DNA of 64,000 nt. Origin: an uncultured Draconibacterium sp. (lineage in GTDB: Bacteria; Bacteroidota; Bacteroidia; Bacteroidales; Prolixibacteraceae). The first letter of the stretch is position 1, and each line of letters opens with the position of its first letter. This document shows positions 18,859 through 28,291 of this stretch, in pieces. Under the pieces are notes generated by a model, which made no database searches, was not told the origin of the DNA, and saw only the letters and a list, made by a program, of their open reading frames with translations. The translations under genes were made by a program, and so were the position numbers. The stretch is taken from the NCBI RefSeq assembly GCF_963676815.1, contig NZ_OY781365.1, positions 496,001-560,000 on the forward strand, in the 5' to 3' direction.

Positions 18859-18866
18859 TAGCTTTG
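18859..18866 (+). promoter_or_regulatory. Candidate -7 box for the ZIP gene
   Basis: TAGCTTTG matches TAnnTTTG, about 38 bases before the ZIP start codon. A -33 TTG at the right distance is not evident. Confidence 0.35.
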
Positions 18867-18904
18867 TTTTAGCCTATTCGATAAAATAGAAACAAAAAAA
18901 TCAA

Positions 18905-19714
18905 ATGGAAAAATTATTAGAATATAATCCGGTATTACTGGCTCTTGGGGCTACCATTTTTACATGGCTACTAACTGCAGCCGGAGCGTCAATGGTATTC
19001 TTTTTTAAATCGATAAACAAAAAAGTACTGAACTCGATGCTGGGTTTTGCGGCTGGTGTAATGATTGCCGCCAGTTTTTGGTCGCTGCTGAAACCAGCCA
19101 TTGAAATGGCAGAAGCACAAGGAGAATTATCGTGGAAGCCAGCAGTTATCGGCTTTTTGGCCGGAGGAGCTTTTCTGTTGTTGGTCGACAAAATTCTGCC
19201 TCACCTCCATCTTGGTTTGTCAATCGAAAAAGCTGAAGGAATTCCTACAACCTGGCAACGAAGCATCCTTTTGGTGCTGGCCATAACCTTACACAATGTT
19301 CCTGAAGGTTTGGCAGTGGGTGTTGCATTTGGCGCGCTGGCTAATAATCCCGACATCGGGATACTAACCGGAGCAATTGCATTAGCCATGGGAATCGGAT
19401 TGCAAAATTTTCCCGAAGGAGCGGCAGTTTCGATTCCGCTGCGCCGCGAAGGCCTGTCACGCTGGAAGTCGTTTAATTACGGACAGCTTTCAGGAATTGT
19501 TGAGCCGATGGCCGGAGTACTGGGAGCTTATTTGGTTTTAACCATCGAACCACTTTTGCCTTATGCACTGTCGTTTGCTGCCGGAGCAATGATTTTTGTG
19601 GTTGTAGAAGAACTGATTCCTGAGTCGCAAAGAGGCAACGAAACCGATTTATCGACCATTGGCGCCATGCTTGGTTTTGCCACCATGATGCTGTTGGATG
19701 TTGCTTTGGGTTAA
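18905..19714 (+). CDS. ZIP family divalent metal transporter
   Basis: 269 residues, eight membrane helices. The helix 4 and 5 metal-binding motifs are clear: HNVPEGLAVGVAFG and NFPEGAAVSIPL, and EELIPESQ is in a later helix. It belongs to the bacterial ZupT/GufA-like group that imports zinc and sometimes iron or manganese. The cytoplasmic loop between helices 3 and 4 is short with HLHLG, a possible metal-sensing His cluster. Monocistronic by spacing. Confidence 0.9.
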   Translation: MEKLLEYNPVLLALGATIFTWLLTAAGASMVFFFKSINKKVLNSMLGFAAGVMIAASFWSLLKPAIEMAEAQGELSWKPAVIGFLAGGAFLLLVDKILPHLHLGLSIEKAEGIPTTWQRSILLVLAITLHNVPEGLAVGVAFGALANNPDIGILTGAIALAMGIGLQNFPEGAAVSIPLRREGLSRWKSFNYGQLSGIVEPMAGVLGAYLVLTIEPLLPYALSFAAGAMIFVVVEELIPESQRGNETDLSTIGAMLGFATMMLLDVALG

Positions 19715-19803
19715 AAACGCTTTCGAATCATGTTTCAATGTTCGAGGAAAGCTTTTCGCCTCTGTCGATGAATGTACATCAGAAACCTAAGAATATTACA
19801 CAG

Positions 19804-20166
19804 ATGAAAATTACACCGGAACATAACAAGCGAATAGCAGAAATGACATTTGCAGCAGTATATCCTCACTATGTAACAAAAGTGGAGAAAAAAGGACGGA
19901 CGAAAGAAGAGCTGCACCAAGTGATTGAATGGCTTACTGGTTTTAGTGAAAATAATTTGCAAGAATTAATGAATGAAAAGGCAACATTCAAAACCTTCTT
20001 TGAAAGGGCAAATTTGAACTCCAATGCCGAATTAATCAAAGGGGTGATCTGCGGATACAGGATTGAAGAAATTGATAATTCTCTGACAAAACAGGTGAGG
20101 TACCTTGATAAGCTGGTAGACGAACTGGCAAAAGGCAGAAAGATGGAAAAGATATTGCGTACCTAG
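19804..20166 (+). CDS. DUF2200 family protein
   Basis: 120 residues from ATG at 19804 (MKITPEHNKRIAEMTFAAVY). The sequence is a good match in length and pattern to the DUF2200 family: HYVTKVEKKGRTKEELHQVI, TFFERANLNSNAELIKGVICG and IEEIDNSLTKQVRYLDKLVDELAKG. The frame is open further upstream to 19738 but that stretch lacks family similarity. No biochemical function is known for the family. Confidence 0.85.
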   Translation: MKITPEHNKRIAEMTFAAVYPHYVTKVEKKGRTKEELHQVIEWLTGFSENNLQELMNEKATFKTFFERANLNSNAELIKGVICGYRIEEIDNSLTKQVRYLDKLVDELAKGRKMEKILRT

Positions 20167-20212
20167 AAAATTACTCAACCTACAGACCCAAAAGACCACA
20201 AAAACAACTGAT

Positions 20213-21421
20213 ATGAACGTAATTTTAAGTATTGGGCTCTTAATTTTCACCGGATATTTACTGGGCGAGCTCGCCGAAAAAATAAAACTCCCCAAAATAT
20301 CAGGGTACATCCTTGCAGGAATTCTGCTAAATCCCGATCTCTCAGGAATTATGTCGAACGAATTTGTCGGACACACCGATCCACTACTTTCTATTTCTTT
20401 GGCATTTATCACCTTTTCCATTGGCGGTTCGTTATCAGCAAAAAAATTACGTGCCACCGGAAAAACAATATTCTCTCTCACCCTTTTCGAGTCGCTGTTT
20501 GCCTTTTTAATGGTGTTTCTTTTTATGTTTTTGAGCCTTCGGTTTTTTATGCCGACTTTTCAATCAACAAGTGTAGCACTGGCAGTCAGTTTGGTATTGG
20601 CGTCGTTGGCTGCTCCAACCGATCCGTCGGCTACACTGGCAGTAATTCACGAATACAAAGCCAAAGGCGAAGTAAGCTCAACCATGCTCGAAATTGCAGC
20701 TTTCGATGATATTGTAGGAATTATAATTTACACCCTAGTTACCGCCTTTGCGGCTTTCTTTTTGGGCAGCGATATTGATTTCGGAAAAACGACTTTGGAT
20801 TTGGGCATCGATGTTGGTGGAGCAATTTTAATTGGCGCTGCAATTGGTTTTGTGTTTCAGCTTATCACCAAAATTTTTAGCAAGCAGGAAGAAGGAACGC
20901 TGATCGTTTTAACGTTTGGGGCCATACTAATGAGTTACGGAATTTCGGAATATTTTGGCTTTGAGTCGCTGCTGTCAACCATAGCATTGGGAGCCGTTGT
21001 TGCCAATTTTAATCCGATCTCGGAGAAAATATTTAAACTCATTGAACGCTACACCGACGAACTGATCTTTGTAATATTCTTCACCCTCTCGGGCTTGCAC
21101 TTGCAGTTATCATCGATTACCGGAAGTTATATGCTGATTGTTGTTTACATTATTGCCCGTGTGATCGGGAAATTTACCGGCATTTACAGTGGAGCACTAC
21201 TTTTCAACACCAGCCCGAAAGTGAAAAAACACACAGCTGGCGGACTAATCCCGCAAGGCGGAATAGTAATTGGATTGGCACTGCTGCTAACCAAAGATCC
21301 TGTTTTTAAAGACACCGGTTCAATGATAATGGGAGTTGTTATTGGGGCTGCACTTATTCACGAAATTATTGGCCCGATTTCTTCACGCTTATCTCTGAAG
21401 AAGGCTGGTGAGGTGGAATAA
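20213..21421 (+). CDS. Cation:proton antiporter (CPA family)
   Basis: 402 residues with about twelve membrane helices. LPKISGYILAGILLNPDLSG near the N-terminus, APTDPSATLAVI in the helix 4-5 region and the double acidic FDDIVGIIIYTL motif are those of Na+/H+ exchangers. It ends with the last helix and has no C-terminal RCK/TrkA domain, so it is the short NhaP/KefB-like form. Probably exports Na+ or K+ for pH and salt balance. Confidence 0.87.
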   Translation: MNVILSIGLLIFTGYLLGELAEKIKLPKISGYILAGILLNPDLSGIMSNEFVGHTDPLLSISLAFITFSIGGSLSAKKLRATGKTIFSLTLFESLFAFLMVFLFMFLSLRFFMPTFQSTSVALAVSLVLASLAAPTDPSATLAVIHEYKAKGEVSSTMLEIAAFDDIVGIIIYTLVTAFAAFFLGSDIDFGKTTLDLGIDVGGAILIGAAIGFVFQLITKIFSKQEEGTLIVLTFGAILMSYGISEYFGFESLLSTIALGAVVANFNPISEKIFKLIERYTDELIFVIFFTLSGLHLQLSSITGSYMLIVVYIIARVIGKFTGIYSGALLFNTSPKVKKHTAGGLIPQGGIVIGLALLLTKDPVFKDTGSMIMGVVIGAALIHEIIGPISSRLSLKKAGEVE

Positions 21422-21423
21422 TA

Positions 21424-22056
21424 TTAAAGCTCATTCAATACATTCAACGAAACGAGGTGCTCTATTACACCCCACTCTTTTAAGAACCAGCTGTCCTCAT
21501 CGATGTAAAACGAACTGATTGAAGAATTATTTATGGAGAAAGCCCGTCGCTCATTAAGGTCTACATTAAAAGTGCGATACATCATCATCTCAAGCACCAA
21601 ACCATGCGAAACAATCAGTACTTTCTGATCTTTATACTTTCTGGCAATAGATTCAATTTCTGATGTTACCCGATCATACATTTGCTGAATGCTTTCGCCA
21701 CCGGGAACTACAAATTCGGGATTCCGCTCTTTATAATTTCTATACTCTCTGGGATATTGCTCTTTGATCTCAGCAAAGTTCTTTCCTTCAAAAATACCAA
21801 AAGAGCGTTCGCGTAAATTCAGGTTATATTTATGGGGTAGCAACAATTGTTTATTAATGATATTTGCTGTTTCTACAGCCCGTTCAAGGTCGCTGCTGAT
21901 AAGTACATCAAACTCACGTTTAACCAGTGCCTCTGCTACAAGTTCTGCCTGTGTTATCCCATTTTCAGAAAGTTTACTGTTACGCTGCCCCTGTATGCGC
22001 TTCTGCACATTCCACATCGTTTCTCCGTGTCGTATAATCGTAATTTCTGTAGCCAT
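21424..22056 (-). CDS. Histidine phosphatase (phosphoglycerate mutase-like)
   Basis: 210 residues with the catalytic RHGE motif at 9-12 (ITIIRHGETMWNVQKRIQG), the acidic LRERSFGIFEGKN segment and the second histidine in LIVSHGLVLEMMM. This is the broad-specificity phosphatase branch of the family, not a true glycolytic mutase by length. Substrate unknown. It converges on the antiporter with a 2-base gap. Confidence 0.9.
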   Translation of the reverse strand: MATEITIIRHGETMWNVQKRIQGQRNSKLSENGITQAELVAEALVKREFDVLISSDLERAVETANIINKQLLLPHKYNLNLRERSFGIFEGKNFAEIKEQYPREYRNYKERNPEFVVPGGESIQQMYDRVTSEIESIARKYKDQKVLIVSHGLVLEMMMYRTFNVDLNERRAFSINNSSISSFYIDEDSWFLKEWGVIEHLVSLNVLNEL

Positions 22057-22162
22057 TTCTTATCCAATTTTGTGCGAAGATGAACTATTTTTCTTTTAAA
22101 AGAGACAATTTAGTATGAAAATATTATGAAGTTTGTGTTAGGAGAAACCAGCTAAAAAATAA

Positions 22163-22186
22163 AAAGCCACCCCGAAGAGCAGCTTT
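22163..22186 (-). terminator. Terminator with UUCG tetraloop after flavodiiron gene
   Basis: On the minus strand AAAGCTGCTC, loop TTCG, GGGTGGCTTT form a 10-bp stem (three G-U pairs) closed by a stable C(UUCG)G tetraloop and followed by T-rich sequence, 22 bases after the stop at 22209. Confidence 0.85.
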
Positions 22187-22208
22187 TAAATTATCTGATA
22201 TAATGATC

Positions 22209-23417
22209 TTAAATCTTTTCCGGAGCTGGCATTTCCAGCAATTTATCAGCCATTGCATCGGCCAGTTTAATCAACTCCTCTTGTGTCTGAACCTTCATAT
22301 TGCCTTTTTCTTCGATTGGTTCGTAAACCATATCCCATTTGATTTTTTCAGCAAATGTTTTCAGGTTTTTCACGCCACCGCCGTTCCACGAGTAGTTACC
22401 AAAAATTCCAAGCAGGTGATCTTTTGGCGCCATGTGTTCAATGGTTGTAAGCAGTGTTTCCACATTCGGGAACATCGCATTGTTATATGCTGCGCTTCCC
22501 ACAATAAATCCTTTGTATTTAAAAATGTCGTTGATAATGTACGACGAGTGCGTTTTTGAAGCATCATAAACACGAATGTTTTTAATACCACGAACTGCAA
22601 TCTGACGAGCAATGGTTTCGGCCATTTTTTTGGTATTTCCGTACATCGATCCGTAAACGATAACCACTCCGCGATCCAAATCGTACGAACTCCATTTATT
22701 GTAGCGTTTCAAAATCCAATCCAGGTTACTTCTCCATATTGGACCGTGTGTTGCCGCAATCATTTTAATATCCAGACCCGCTAGTTTTTTAATGGCGCGC
22801 TGTGTATGCGGACAATATTTTCCAACGATATTGGTGAAGTAACGCATCACTTCCACTTCGTAGAAATCAAGGTTGATCTCATCGTCGAAAATACCACCGT
22901 CCATTGTTCCGTAGCTACCAAAAGCATCGCCCGAGAACAGAATTTTGTTGGTTTCTTCGTAAGTAACCATCGTTTCGGGCCAGTGTACCATCGGAATCAT
23001 CTGGAATTGCAGTTTGTGTTTTCCCAGGTCGAGCACATGATCGTCGTGTACCAAATGCACATTTACCGGTTTCATGTAATATGATTCCACAAAACCAAAA
23101 GTCTTTTTATTTCCTACAAGCGTAATATTCGGGTAACGGTGAACAATCGCTTTTAAAGCTCCCGAGTGATCGGGTTCCATGTGGTTAATGATCAGGTAAT
23201 CCACCTCGCGGTCGCCAATAATCTCTTCAATAGCATCGAGGTAATCGTCGATAAAAGCACGCTCAACGGTGTCAACCAGTGCAATTTTTTCATCAACAAT
23301 CAAATAACTGTTATACGAAACCCCGTGCGGGATTGGCCAAATGTTCTCGAACAAGTGAGTACGACGGTCGTTAAATCCCAAATAATAAATATCTTCTGCA
23401 AGATTTACTTGTAGCAT
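22209..23417 (-). CDS. A-type flavoprotein (flavodiiron protein, FprA family)
   Basis: 402 residues in two domains. The N-terminal metallo-beta-lactamase domain carries the diiron motif HMEPDHSG near 78-85, then HWPETM and FSGDAFGSYG; ATHGPIWR closes the site. The C-terminal flavodoxin domain (from about 255) starts with VIVYGSMYGNTKKMAE, the FMN phosphate loop. Such enzymes reduce O2 to water and/or NO to N2O in the cytoplasm, protecting anaerobic metabolism. No rubredoxin domain is fused; the electron donor must be separate. Confidence 0.94.
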   Translation of the reverse strand: MLQVNLAEDIYYLGFNDRRTHLFENIWPIPHGVSYNSYLIVDEKIALVDTVERAFIDDYLDAIEEIIGDREVDYLIINHMEPDHSGALKAIVHRYPNITLVGNKKTFGFVESYYMKPVNVHLVHDDHVLDLGKHKLQFQMIPMVHWPETMVTYEETNKILFSGDAFGSYGTMDGGIFDDEINLDFYEVEVMRYFTNIVGKYCPHTQRAIKKLAGLDIKMIAATHGPIWRSNLDWILKRYNKWSSYDLDRGVVIVYGSMYGNTKKMAETIARQIAVRGIKNIRVYDASKTHSSYIINDIFKYKGFIVGSAAYNNAMFPNVETLLTTIEHMAPKDHLLGIFGNYSWNGGGVKNLKTFAEKIKWDMVYEPIEEKGNMKVQTQEELIKLADAMADKLLEMPAPEKI

Positions 23418-23637
23418 AATTTTCAGTTTTATATCAATTTTTTCAAAACACGCACAAAATTAGTCAATTTAGGCTGATGGCGTATAAAATAATTTTCTAC
23501 TGCCCTTATTTAGAACTTGGGTTAAGGGAATGTTAGGAGAAGACCCGGGATTGAGGGACTGAAAGCCAGAGGGCCTGAATGCCGAAATGCTTCAATGCTA
23601 AAATGCATAAATGAGCAGAAACTTCAATCTCACTCAT

Positions 23638-23679
23638 TCTTTAAATCAATCTTCTTCAATCTTTAAATCAATCTTCTTC
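23638..23679. repeat. Tandem 22-bp direct repeat
   Basis: The 20-base unit beginning TCTTTAAATCAATC occurs twice (23638-23657 and 23660-23679) with a 2-base spacer. Just before it, at 23576-23617, the AATGC core recurs four times. No coding potential seen; it lies in the divergent promoter region between the flavodiiron and mltG genes. Confidence 0.8.
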
Positions 23680-23697
23680 TCCTATCTGAAAGAATTT

Positions 23698-23705
23698 TAT
23701 CTTTG
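23698..23705 (+). promoter_or_regulatory. Candidate -7 box for mltG
   Basis: TATCTTTG matches TAnnTTTG, 22 bases before the mltG start; no matching -33 TTG recognised. Confidence 0.4.
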
Positions 23706-23727
23706 ATGCTGAATTCAAATTAGAACT

Positions 23728-24789
23728 ATGTCGATTGATCAGAAAAGCCGTGCCATGACTTTCCCTCGAGTTGGAAAATTCATTATAATATTTTTTGCCA
23801 TTGCCTTTATCATTGTCGGAGCGCGGGGATATCAGCTTTACCGTTATATTTTCGAAGAAAATGTGAAAAGTGATTATGTAATTCTCGTTACCGAAGATGA
23901 TGATATTAAAAGTATTAGCGAGAAACTTGAAACCAACGAGGTTTTAACCAACATGAAAGCCTTTAAATGGGTGGCTAAAAAGAAAAAATATGCCGACTAC
24001 ATGCGTCCCGGACGATACGAACTTAAAAAAGGAATGAACACCAACGAGCTGGTGAATATGCTTCGTAGCGGTGCGCAGTCGCCGGTTGATATTACCTTTA
24101 ACAATGTTCGTTTTAAAGAAGAGCTAGCGGGAAAAGTAAGCAAATACATCAAAGCCGATTCGGTTTCGATCCTGAATCTGTTTTCTAATGAACAGCAAAT
24201 AAAAGACTGGGGGTTTACTGACGAAAACTTCCGGGCAATGTTTATTCCAAACACATATGAAATGTACTGGACCACATCGGCTGAAGAATTTGCCGAGCGT
24301 ATGAAAACAGAGTACGACCGCTTTTGGAACGACACCCGCACAAAACAAGCTGCTAAAATGGGATTAACGCCGCAACAGGTTGTAACACTGGCCTCCATCG
24401 TTCAGTCGGAAACCATAAAACCCGACGAACTAAAAACCGTTGCCGGTTTGTATATCAACCGCCTGAATAAAGGAATTGCTTTACAAGCTGATCCTACCAT
24501 AAAATATGCAGTAGGCGATTACTCCATCAAACGGGTTTTGAACAAACATCTCGAAATCGATTCGCCATATAACACCTACAAATACGCGGGTTTGCCACCG
24601 GGGCCAATATGTTTTCCTGAAATCACCTCGATTGATGCCGTGCTGAATTACGAGGATCACAACTACCTTTATATGTGTGCCCGCGAAGATTTTTCGGGTT
24701 ACCACAATTTTGCACGAACGCTGAGTCAGCATAACCGGAATGCAAAAAAATACCGCGACGCGTTGAATGAACGCCGCATTTTCAAATAA
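23728..24789 (+). CDS. mltG: Endolytic murein transglycosylase MltG
   Basis: 353 residues of the YceG family. One N-terminal membrane helix (about 17-36) anchors a periplasmic LysM-like region, followed by the catalytic domain with VTLASIVQSET containing the catalytic Glu near 228, NRLNKGIALQADPTIKYA and the C-terminal YKYAGLPPGPI. It cleaves nascent glycan strands and ends their elongation at the membrane. Adjacent genes do not form an obvious operon with it. Confidence 0.94.
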   Translation: MSIDQKSRAMTFPRVGKFIIIFFAIAFIIVGARGYQLYRYIFEENVKSDYVILVTEDDDIKSISEKLETNEVLTNMKAFKWVAKKKKYADYMRPGRYELKKGMNTNELVNMLRSGAQSPVDITFNNVRFKEELAGKVSKYIKADSVSILNLFSNEQQIKDWGFTDENFRAMFIPNTYEMYWTTSAEEFAERMKTEYDRFWNDTRTKQAAKMGLTPQQVVTLASIVQSETIKPDELKTVAGLYINRLNKGIALQADPTIKYAVGDYSIKRVLNKHLEIDSPYNTYKYAGLPPGPICFPEITSIDAVLNYEDHNYLYMCAREDFSGYHNFARTLSQHNRNAKKYRDALNERRIFK

Positions 24790-24889
24790 CCGATACATCT
24801 TCGAACAAGCGCCCAAATCATCAAAAAATTATAGGTGTAAACCTGTTTTTTATCGTCCTGAATAGTGATAACGAATTAAAACTGTTAAA

Positions 24890-27800
24890 ATGAATAAACT
24901 GATCATTCTGGTGTTATGCTTATTTGCGAGCACCCTGTCTGCCCAAAATAATATTTGGGAAGATCCTGCTTACATTGCAAAAAATAAACTTCCCGGAAGA
25001 GCCACTTCTTACTCCTACAAATCTGCTGACGATGCCCTAAAATGTGATCGCCAGACTTCAAGAATGATTTCGTTGAACGGGACGTGGAAGTTCAATTTTG
25101 TGGAAAAGTCGGAAGACCGCCCGCAGGATTTCTATAAGCAAGATGTTTCGGGCTGGGATGACATTGAAGTTCCGTCGAACTGGGAAATGGAAGGCTACGG
25201 CACACCAATTTATGTAAATGCCGGCTACCCTTTCCGCCCGCAACTACCCGCTGAGGCGCAGGAAGACCCGATAGCGTGGTACAAAAAAAATTATGATGTG
25301 CCGGAAGGACTTTCAACGGAAGAGCTCTATCGTCGGTTTTATACTGAAGTAGCTTCAAAATTGGTTCCAGAACCACCTTTTATTACACGCGATAATCCGG
25401 TTGGCTCGTACGTTCGTTCGTTTACCATTCCGGAAGATTGGAATGACAAAAAAATTGTATTGCATTTTGGCGGCGTAAGTTCTGCGATGTTTGTTTATGT
25501 AAACGAGCAAAAAGTGGGTTACAGCCAGGACAGCCGTTTACCGGCTGAATTTGATATCACTGAATTTGTACAGCCTGGCGAAAATAAAGTTGCCGTGCAG
25601 GTTTTCCGCTGGTGCGATGGAAGTTACCTGGAAGACCAGGACCACTGGCGCATGAGCGGTATTCACCGTGAAGTGATAGTTATGGCGCAACCGAAAGTGG
25701 CTATTGAAGACTTTTTTATCCGCACCCGGTTGGATGCCAACTACCAGGATGCGTTGCTACAAATACGACCAACAATCACACGCGGAGCCGATGTTGACAC
25801 AAAAGGATGGACACTGGAAGCGGAATTGTACTGCCCGCAAAACAACAAGGTTTTAACAGAGCCAATTACCAAAGGTGTAAACGCCATTATTTACGAAGCA
25901 TATCCGCAACGCGACAATGTGTATTTTGGTTTGCTGGAAGAAAAAATCACCAGTCCGGAATTGTGGTCGGCTGAAAAACCAACACTTTATACCGTCGTGC
26001 TTTCATTAAAAGATGCGGCTGGAAATGTTGTTGAGGCTCGTTCTGCAAAAATCGGTTTCCGCGAAATAGAGACAAAAAACGGGCAGCTTTATGTAAACGG
26101 AAAATCCATAAAATTGTATGGTGTTAATCGCCACGATCACGACCACAAACGTGGTAAATCGGTTACCCGCGAAGACATGGAGAACGATGTGTTGCTGATG
26201 AAACGTTTCAATTTTAATGCGGTTCGCACAAGCCACTACCCTAACGATCCGTATTTCTACGATATGTGCGATAAGTACGGAATTTATGTGCTCGACGAAG
26301 CCAATATTGAAACACATGGTTTAATGGGCTACCTAACTAACCAGTCGGAATGGCACATGGCATTTCAGGACCGTGTGGTTCGTATGGTGGAGCGCGATAA
26401 AAACCACCCGTCAATTATTGGTTGGTCGCTCGGTAACGAGTCGGGATCAGGACCAAACCACGCCGGTGCTGCCGGCTGGGTGAAAGAATTTGATCCTACA
26501 CGATTTATCCATTACGAAGGCGCACAGGGACAACCGGAGCACCCGGATTACACAGCATATGGTTCGGAAGAATTCAGAAAAAAAGGAAGAACTGCTAACC
26601 CTACCGATCCGCTTTGGGTTGATGTGATCAGCCGAATGTACGCCAACCTGGAAGATTTGGAAGCACTGGCCAAAAGTCCATATATCAGTCGCCCGATTAT
26701 GGAATGCGAATATGCGCATGCGATGGGTAACTCGCTGGGTAATTTCCAGGAATACTGGGATTTGATGCACAGCTACCCAAACCTGATTGGTGGTTTTATC
26801 TGGGACTGGATCGATCAGGGAGTGCTGACAACCGATGAAAATGGAAAAGAATTTTTTGCCTATGGTGGAGACTTTGGTGACCAGCCAAACGATAATAATT
26901 TCTGTATGAATGGAGTAATTGCATCTGACCGCACACCAAAACCACAAACCTGGGAAGCCAAATATGTAATGCAGCCGGTACAAATTACCGCTGTTGATCT
27001 GAAAAACGGCTTAGTTCGAATGCTCAGTCGTTTTAATTTTACGAACCTTAACGAGTACAGTGTTAGCTGGACTTTAAGTGAAGATGCAACAGAAATTCAA
27101 TCAGGAGTTATAGAAGGTCTAAGCCTGAATCCGGGAGCCAGCAAAGTTGTTGAGATTCCGTTTGAGGACTTAAATCCAAAAGTAAATGCAGAGTACTGGT
27201 CGCGTATCAGTGTTCAATTGAAAGATGATAAGAACTGGGCAAAAACAGGTCATGAACTGGCTAAACAACAATTCAAACTTCCAGTGAAAGCAGAAGCTAC
27301 TGCAAAAGAATTGGATTCCGACAATATCACTTTCGACGAAACGGACGAGCAAATTGTGGTAAGCGGCAAAAATTTCAAAGCTAGCATCGGCAAAAAAAGT
27401 GGATTGATCGAGGCTTATGAAACGGGGGATAAGCAAGTGATTACAACTGCACTAAAACCTTATTTCTGGAGGCCATTAACCGACAATGACGAACGCGGCT
27501 GGAGGGCACAACAACGCATTGCTATTTGGAAAGATCTGCCCGAAATGCTAAGCTTAACTGAGATGAATGCTGATGCTTCTTCAGCCAGCATTTCGGTGGA
27601 ATTAGTTTACAAGGAGTTGAACTTAAAATTGAACTATACTTTTGCCAACGATGGAACTGTGGATGTAAAATTTGACCTGTCGATTCCTGAAGAAATGCCT
27701 GAACCAATCCGTGTAGGAATGAATATGGGTGTGTCAACTGATCTGCAACAAATGAGCTTTTATGGCAAAGGTCCATTTGAAAATTACTCGGACAGAAATG

Positions 27801-28207
27801 GTGGTGCTGATGTAGCTATTTACAACGGAAGTGTAGATGATTTCTATTACAACTACACAAAACCTCAGGAAAGCAGTAACCACACCTGTGTGCGCTGGCT
27901 GGCACTTACCAATAATAACTCAGGATTGATGGTGCTTGGCGAAACTCCACTACAAACATCGGTTTGGCCATACACTGCCGAGGATATTTATGAAGCTCAG
28001 CACCCAACAGAACTGGTAAAAGCTGATGCCTTAACTTTGAATATCAGCTACAAAATGGCCGGTGTTGGCGGTAACGATTCGTGGTCGATCAATGCCCGTC
28101 CAATTGACAAATACCGTTTATTGGAGAAAGCGTACAGCTATGAATTTAAGCTGGTTCCGCTATCGAAAGCTAAAGACTTGCAACAAATTTATCGTGATAC
28201 AAAATAG
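24890..28207 (+). CDS. Glycoside hydrolase family 2 beta-galactosidase, exported
   Basis: 1105 residues with an N-terminal signal peptide (MNKLIILVLCLFASTLSAQ). LacZ-like architecture: jelly-roll sugar-binding domain, Ig-like domain, TIM barrel, further Ig domain and C-terminal beta-sandwich. The acid/base Glu is at about 517 (LGNESGSG) and the nucleophile Glu at about 607 (ECEYAHAMGNS); NRHDHDHKRG and TSHYPND line the active site. About 35 extra residues between WYKKNYDVP and NPVGSY in the first domain are not in the standard LacZ pattern I recall. It probably acts in the periplasm on plant or algal galactosides; no SusCD pair is nearby. Confidence 0.9.
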   Translation: MNKLIILVLCLFASTLSAQNNIWEDPAYIAKNKLPGRATSYSYKSADDALKCDRQTSRMISLNGTWKFNFVEKSEDRPQDFYKQDVSGWDDIEVPSNWEMEGYGTPIYVNAGYPFRPQLPAEAQEDPIAWYKKNYDVPEGLSTEELYRRFYTEVASKLVPEPPFITRDNPVGSYVRSFTIPEDWNDKKIVLHFGGVSSAMFVYVNEQKVGYSQDSRLPAEFDITEFVQPGENKVAVQVFRWCDGSYLEDQDHWRMSGIHREVIVMAQPKVAIEDFFIRTRLDANYQDALLQIRPTITRGADVDTKGWTLEAELYCPQNNKVLTEPITKGVNAIIYEAYPQRDNVYFGLLEEKITSPELWSAEKPTLYTVVLSLKDAAGNVVEARSAKIGFREIETKNGQLYVNGKSIKLYGVNRHDHDHKRGKSVTREDMENDVLLMKRFNFNAVRTSHYPNDPYFYDMCDKYGIYVLDEANIETHGLMGYLTNQSEWHMAFQDRVVRMVERDKNHPSIIGWSLGNESGSGPNHAGAAGWVKEFDPTRFIHYEGAQGQPEHPDYTAYGSEEFRKKGRTANPTDPLWVDVISRMYANLEDLEALAKSPYISRPIMECEYAHAMGNSLGNFQEYWDLMHSYPNLIGGFIWDWIDQGVLTTDENGKEFFAYGGDFGDQPNDNNFCMNGVIASDRTPKPQTWEAKYVMQPVQITAVDLKNGLVRMLSRFNFTNLNEYSVSWTLSEDATEIQSGVIEGLSLNPGASKVVEIPFEDLNPKVNAEYWSRISVQLKDDKNWAKTGHELAKQQFKLPVKAEATAKELDSDNITFDETDEQIVVSGKNFKASIGKKSGLIEAYETGDKQVITTALKPYFWRPLTDNDERGWRAQQRIAIWKDLPEMLSLTEMNADASSASISVELVYKELNLKLNYTFANDGTVDVKFDLSIPEEMPEPIRVGMNMGVSTDLQQMSFYGKGPFENYSDRNGGADVAIYNGSVDDFYYNYTKPQESSNHTCVRWLALTNNNSGLMVLGETPLQTSVWPYTAEDIYEAQHPTELVKADALTLNISYKMAGVGGNDSWSINARPIDKYRLLEKAYSYEFKLVPLSKAKDLQQIYRDTK

Positions 28208-28236
28208 AAAAGGCAGACTTTAATCTAAACCATTAA

Positions 28237-28267
28237 AAAACCGGCTCTGTTCCTCAAAGCCGGTTTT
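28237..28267. terminator. Bidirectional terminator
   Basis: Ten-bp stem AAAACCGGCT / AGCCGGTTTT with an 11-base loop, A-rich before and T-rich after, between convergent GH2 and purT genes. Confidence 0.88.
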
Positions 28268-28291
28268 TCTTTTATTTATTCTGAGTTCGTT

